Positions 61,878 to 64,000 of a stretch of 64,000 bases of DNA are shown here, in pieces (within the stretch, counting starts at the first letter, position 1; every line of letters starts with the position of its first letter). The notes beneath the pieces are model-generated. The model saw only the letters and a list, made by a program, of their open reading frames with translations, had not been told where the DNA came from and did no database searches. The stretch is from Pectobacterium atrosepticum (lineage in GTDB: Bacteria > Pseudomonadota > Gammaproteobacteria > Enterobacterales > Enterobacteriaceae): positions 1,302,001 to 1,366,000 of the forward strand of contig CP036163.1 in NCBI GenBank assembly GCA_019056595.1, given 5' to 3'. A program made the position numbers and the translations under genes.

Positions 61878-63074
61878 ATGTCCTTGTCCCATATTGCGCA
61901 ATTTATTCTGGCGCTGGTTGTTGTTACGGCGCTGGCGCTGCTTGTCTGCCGCGATCGTAAAAGCATTCGTATTCGTTTCATTATTCAGCTACTCGTCATC
62001 GAAATTCTGCTCGCTTACTTCTTCCTGTACTCAAACGTTGGGTTAGGTGTCGTCAAAGGGTTCGCAGCAGTCTTCGACAAATTACTCGGATTTGCAGGCC
62101 AAGGGACAGACTTCGTATTCGGTGACATGGTGAATAGTGAGAAGAACCTGATTTCCTTCTTCTTCAAAGTGCTCTGCCCTATCGTCTTCATTTCCGCGCT
62201 AATCGGTATTCTGCAACACATCAAAGTGTTGCCGATCATCATCCGCGCGATTGGTACCGTCCTGTCCAAAGTGAACGGCATGGGCAAACTGGAATCATTT
62301 AACGCGGTCAGCTCATTGATTCTCGGCCAGTCCGAAAACTTCATTGCCTATAAAGATATTCTGGGCAAAATGTCCGAAAAACGCATGTACACCATGGCCG
62401 CTACCGCCATGTCCACCGTTTCGATGTCCATCGTCGGTGCGTATATGTCTATGCTGGATGCCAAATTCGTCGTTGCCGCGCTGATTCTAAACATGTTCAG
62501 TACCTTCATCGTGCTGTCGCTGATTAACCCCTACAAAGTCGGTGAAGAGCCGGAATTGCAGTTGGGTACTCTGCATGAAAACCAGAGCTTCTTTGAAATG
62601 CTGGGCGAATACATTCTGGCGGGCTTCAAAGTGGCCGTTATCGTCGCCGCCATGCTGATCGGCTTCATTGCCCTGATTGCCGCGGTCAACGCGATTTTCA
62701 GCGCCATTTTCGGCGTCAGCTTCCAGGAAATCCTTGGCTACGTGTTCTACCCGTTCGCTTGGATCATGGGTATCCCGTCTCACGAAGCCCTTCAGGTTGG
62801 TAGCATCATGGCGACCAAACTGGTTTCTAATGAATTTGTCGCGATGCTGGAACTGCAAAAAGTGGCAGGCGAACTGTCTCCGCGCAGCGTGGGCATTCTG
62901 TCTGTGTTCCTGGTGTCCTTCGCCAACTTCTCGTCTATCGGTATTATTGCCGGTGCGATTAAAGGCCTGAACGAGCAACAGGGCAACGTGGTTTCCCGTT
63001 TTGGCCTGAAGCTGGTTTACGGTTCCACGCTGGTGAGCATCCTTTCCGCGTCTATCGCCGGTCTGGTGCTGTAA
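61878..63074 (+). CDS. nupC: NupC-type nucleoside/H+ symporter
   Basis: About 398 residues from [16 protein letters not shown] at 61878, with TTGGAG upstream; E. coli NupC has 400. A CNT-family protein with about eight core helices; [17 protein letters not shown] and [20 protein letters not shown] (the latter in the substrate site) are family signatures. It imports nucleosides, mainly pyrimidine and adenosine types. A strong terminator follows. Confidence 0.94.
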   Translation: MSLSHIAQFILALVVVTALALLVCRDRKSIRIRFIIQLLVIEILLAYFFLYSNVGLGVVKGFAAVFDKLLGFAGQGTDFVFGDMVNSEKNLISFFFKVLCPIVFISALIGILQHIKVLPIIIRAIGTVLSKVNGMGKLESFNAVSSLILGQSENFIAYKDILGKMSEKRMYTMAATAMSTVSMSIVGAYMSMLDAKFVVAALILNMFSTFIVLSLINPYKVGEEPELQLGTLHENQSFFEMLGEYILAGFKVAVIVAAMLIGFIALIAAVNAIFSAIFGVSFQEILGYVFYPFAWIMGIPSHEALQVGSIMATKLVSNEFVAMLELQKVAGELSPRSVGILSVFLVSFANFSSIGIIAGAIKGLNEQQGNVVSRFGLKLVYGSTLVSILSASIAGLVL

Positions 63075-63106
63075 CCCTTCATCGCGTTATAAAATTCTTA
63101 TCTCGG

Positions 63107-63137
63107 TCCGGCAGTCTTACACTGCCGGATTTTTTTT
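63107..63137 (+). terminator. Intrinsic terminator after nupC
   Basis: TCCGGCAGT (63107-63115) pairs with ACTGCCGGA (63121-63129), followed by eight T. Confidence 0.92.
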
Positions 63138-63234
63138 CCTACAAACCCTGACACATCTTCCATATTTCCTTCATTTTTGTCCGGCATCCACTGTTTAAAC
63201 TAGTAAAATGCGACCACTGGTCTAATAACGTGCT

Positions 63235-63278
63235 GGGTATGACAGCCAACGCACATGCAGCGTGAAGTATGACGGGTA
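63235..63278 (+). repeat. Truncated ERIC end
   Basis: GCCAACGCACATGCAGCGTG followed by AAGTATGACGGGTA matches the right end of the ERIC at 28939-29063. The core and left end are missing. It lies about 43 bp before the mdtA start. Confidence 0.7.
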
Positions 63279-63320
63279 GATCGTACTTCCCGCGCAACCT
63301 GGAGAGAGTAATCCATCACT

Positions 63321-64000
63321 ATGAATGCCAAACGTATCCGAGGCCTGCTGATACTTGCCGCCGTTATCGCTATTGCCGTCCTGATCTGGCGCCATTTTAC
63401 CCAGACGACGCCTGCCGCCCCCGGCACGAGCGAACAGCACGCCGCCCGTACGTCACATTCGGAAAATAGTGGCAGTGGCGGCGGACGCCGTGCTGCCATG
63501 CGCACGCTGGCTCCGGTGCAGGCTGCACTGACGCAATCCGCTTCCGTACCTCATTACCTGTCCGGTTTAGGCACCGTGACGGCGGCCAATACCGTGACGC
63601 TACGCAGCCGGGTGAACGGGCAACTGATGGCGCTACACTTTCAGGAAGGGCAACAGGTTAAGGTTGGCGACCTGCTGGCGGAAATCGACCCGCGTCCTTT
63701 TCAGGTTGAGCTGACGCAGGCACAAGGGCAGTTGGCAAAAGATCAGGCCGCACTGCTTAACACCCGACAGGATTTAGCACGCTATCAACAACTGGTGAAA
63801 ACCAATCTGATCTCCCGTCAGGAGTTGGATACGCAGACCGCCGCCGTTCGTCAGGCGGAAGGCGCGTTAAAAGCCGATGAAGGTGCCGTAGCCAGCGCAC
63901 AGCTTCAGTTGGATTACAGCAAGATCACTGCCCCAATCAGCGGTCGGATAGGTTTAAAACAGGTCGATGTGGGCAATTACATCACTAGCGGCGATACCAA
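63321..64000 (+). CDS. mdtA: RND efflux periplasmic adaptor, MdtA-like (3' end outside window)
   Basis: Open from ATG 63321 to the window end (226 codons). A membrane anchor ([15 protein letters not shown], about 9-23) is followed by a Gly/Ser/Ala-rich linker and a membrane-fusion domain: [17 protein letters not shown] and [18 protein letters not shown] form the lipoyl part, then a helical hairpin (about 120-185), then [15 protein letters not shown]. It should link an MdtB/MdtC pump to TolC; those genes would lie to the right. Confidence 0.88.
   Translation, partial: MNAKRIRGLLILAAVIAIAVLIWRHFTQTTPAAPGTSEQHAARTSHSENSGSGGGRRAAMRTLAPVQAALTQSASVPHYLSGLGTVTAANTVTLRSRVNGQLMALHFQEGQQVKVGDLLAEIDPRPFQVELTQAQGQLAKDQAALLNTRQDLARYQQLVKTNLISRQELDTQTAAVRQAEGALKADEGAVASAQLQLDYSKITAPISGRIGLKQVDVGNYITSGDT

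Overview
The window looks like the chromosome of a soft-rot enterobacterium, most likely Pectobacterium. I base this on a Gram-negative dlt-type operon start, a complete arnBCADTEF cluster, a pectic-galactan (gan) locus next to galTK, ERIC repeats, and enterobacterial housekeeping genes (folD, cysS, ppiB, lpxH, purEK, ppk-ppx, nupC). I see no rRNA, tRNA, CRISPR array, prophage or insertion sequence. The genus is inferred from gene content and protein resemblance, not from a database search.

Layout. 1-1263 (minus): start of a D-alanylation operon, dltD followed by a 40-residue DltX-like gene. 1736-4683: two orphan genes, a ChiQ-like lipoprotein, and a LysR regulator divergent from a cupin. 4758-5081: orphan lactose/cellobiose-type PTS IIA. 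5580-9357: Fur-box-preceded sfuABC ferric iron ABC transporter. 9387-16837 (minus): arnBCADTEF, adding L-Ara4N to lipid A. 17064-18230 (minus): ugd, which supplies its UDP-glucuronate precursor. Both arn and ugd have PmrA-type boxes upstream. 18751-20298: diguanylate cyclase. 20406-27136: folD, ybcJ, cysS, doxX, ppiB, lpxH, purEK. 27607-30458: serine transporter and serine deaminase, the latter flanked by inverted ERIC elements. 31246-35888 (minus): pstB and enlarged pstA and pstC, divergent from ppk-ppx (36106-39713). 39949-43544: yjfB, yfgG, ohr, ohrR, mgtE.

43610-58696 is a galactose/galactan block: galK, galT (minus), a GalR-type repressor, a LamB-type porin (ganL), an ATPase on the opposite strand (ganK), binding protein and permeases (ganE, ganF, ganG), GH53 endogalactanase (ganA), GH42 beta-galactosidase (ganB) and an orphan PTS IIB. 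GalR-type 16-bp operators lie upstream of galT, the porin and ganE, so import and cleavage of galactan oligomers and use of galactose are probably one regulon. 58828-64000: dld, an aldo/keto reductase, nupC and the 5' part of an mdtA-like efflux adaptor gene that runs off the window.

The most notable points are the minimal DltX with its C-terminal FxYxxF motif, the multi-operator layout of the gal/gan promoters, the enlarged Pst permeases beside polyphosphate genes, and several unexplained repeats and palindromes (cysS leader, sdaC leader, doxX promoter, ganA-ganB spacer, GC-rich block at 49200-49560). I found no convincing wholly new system. Most genes belong to well-known families.
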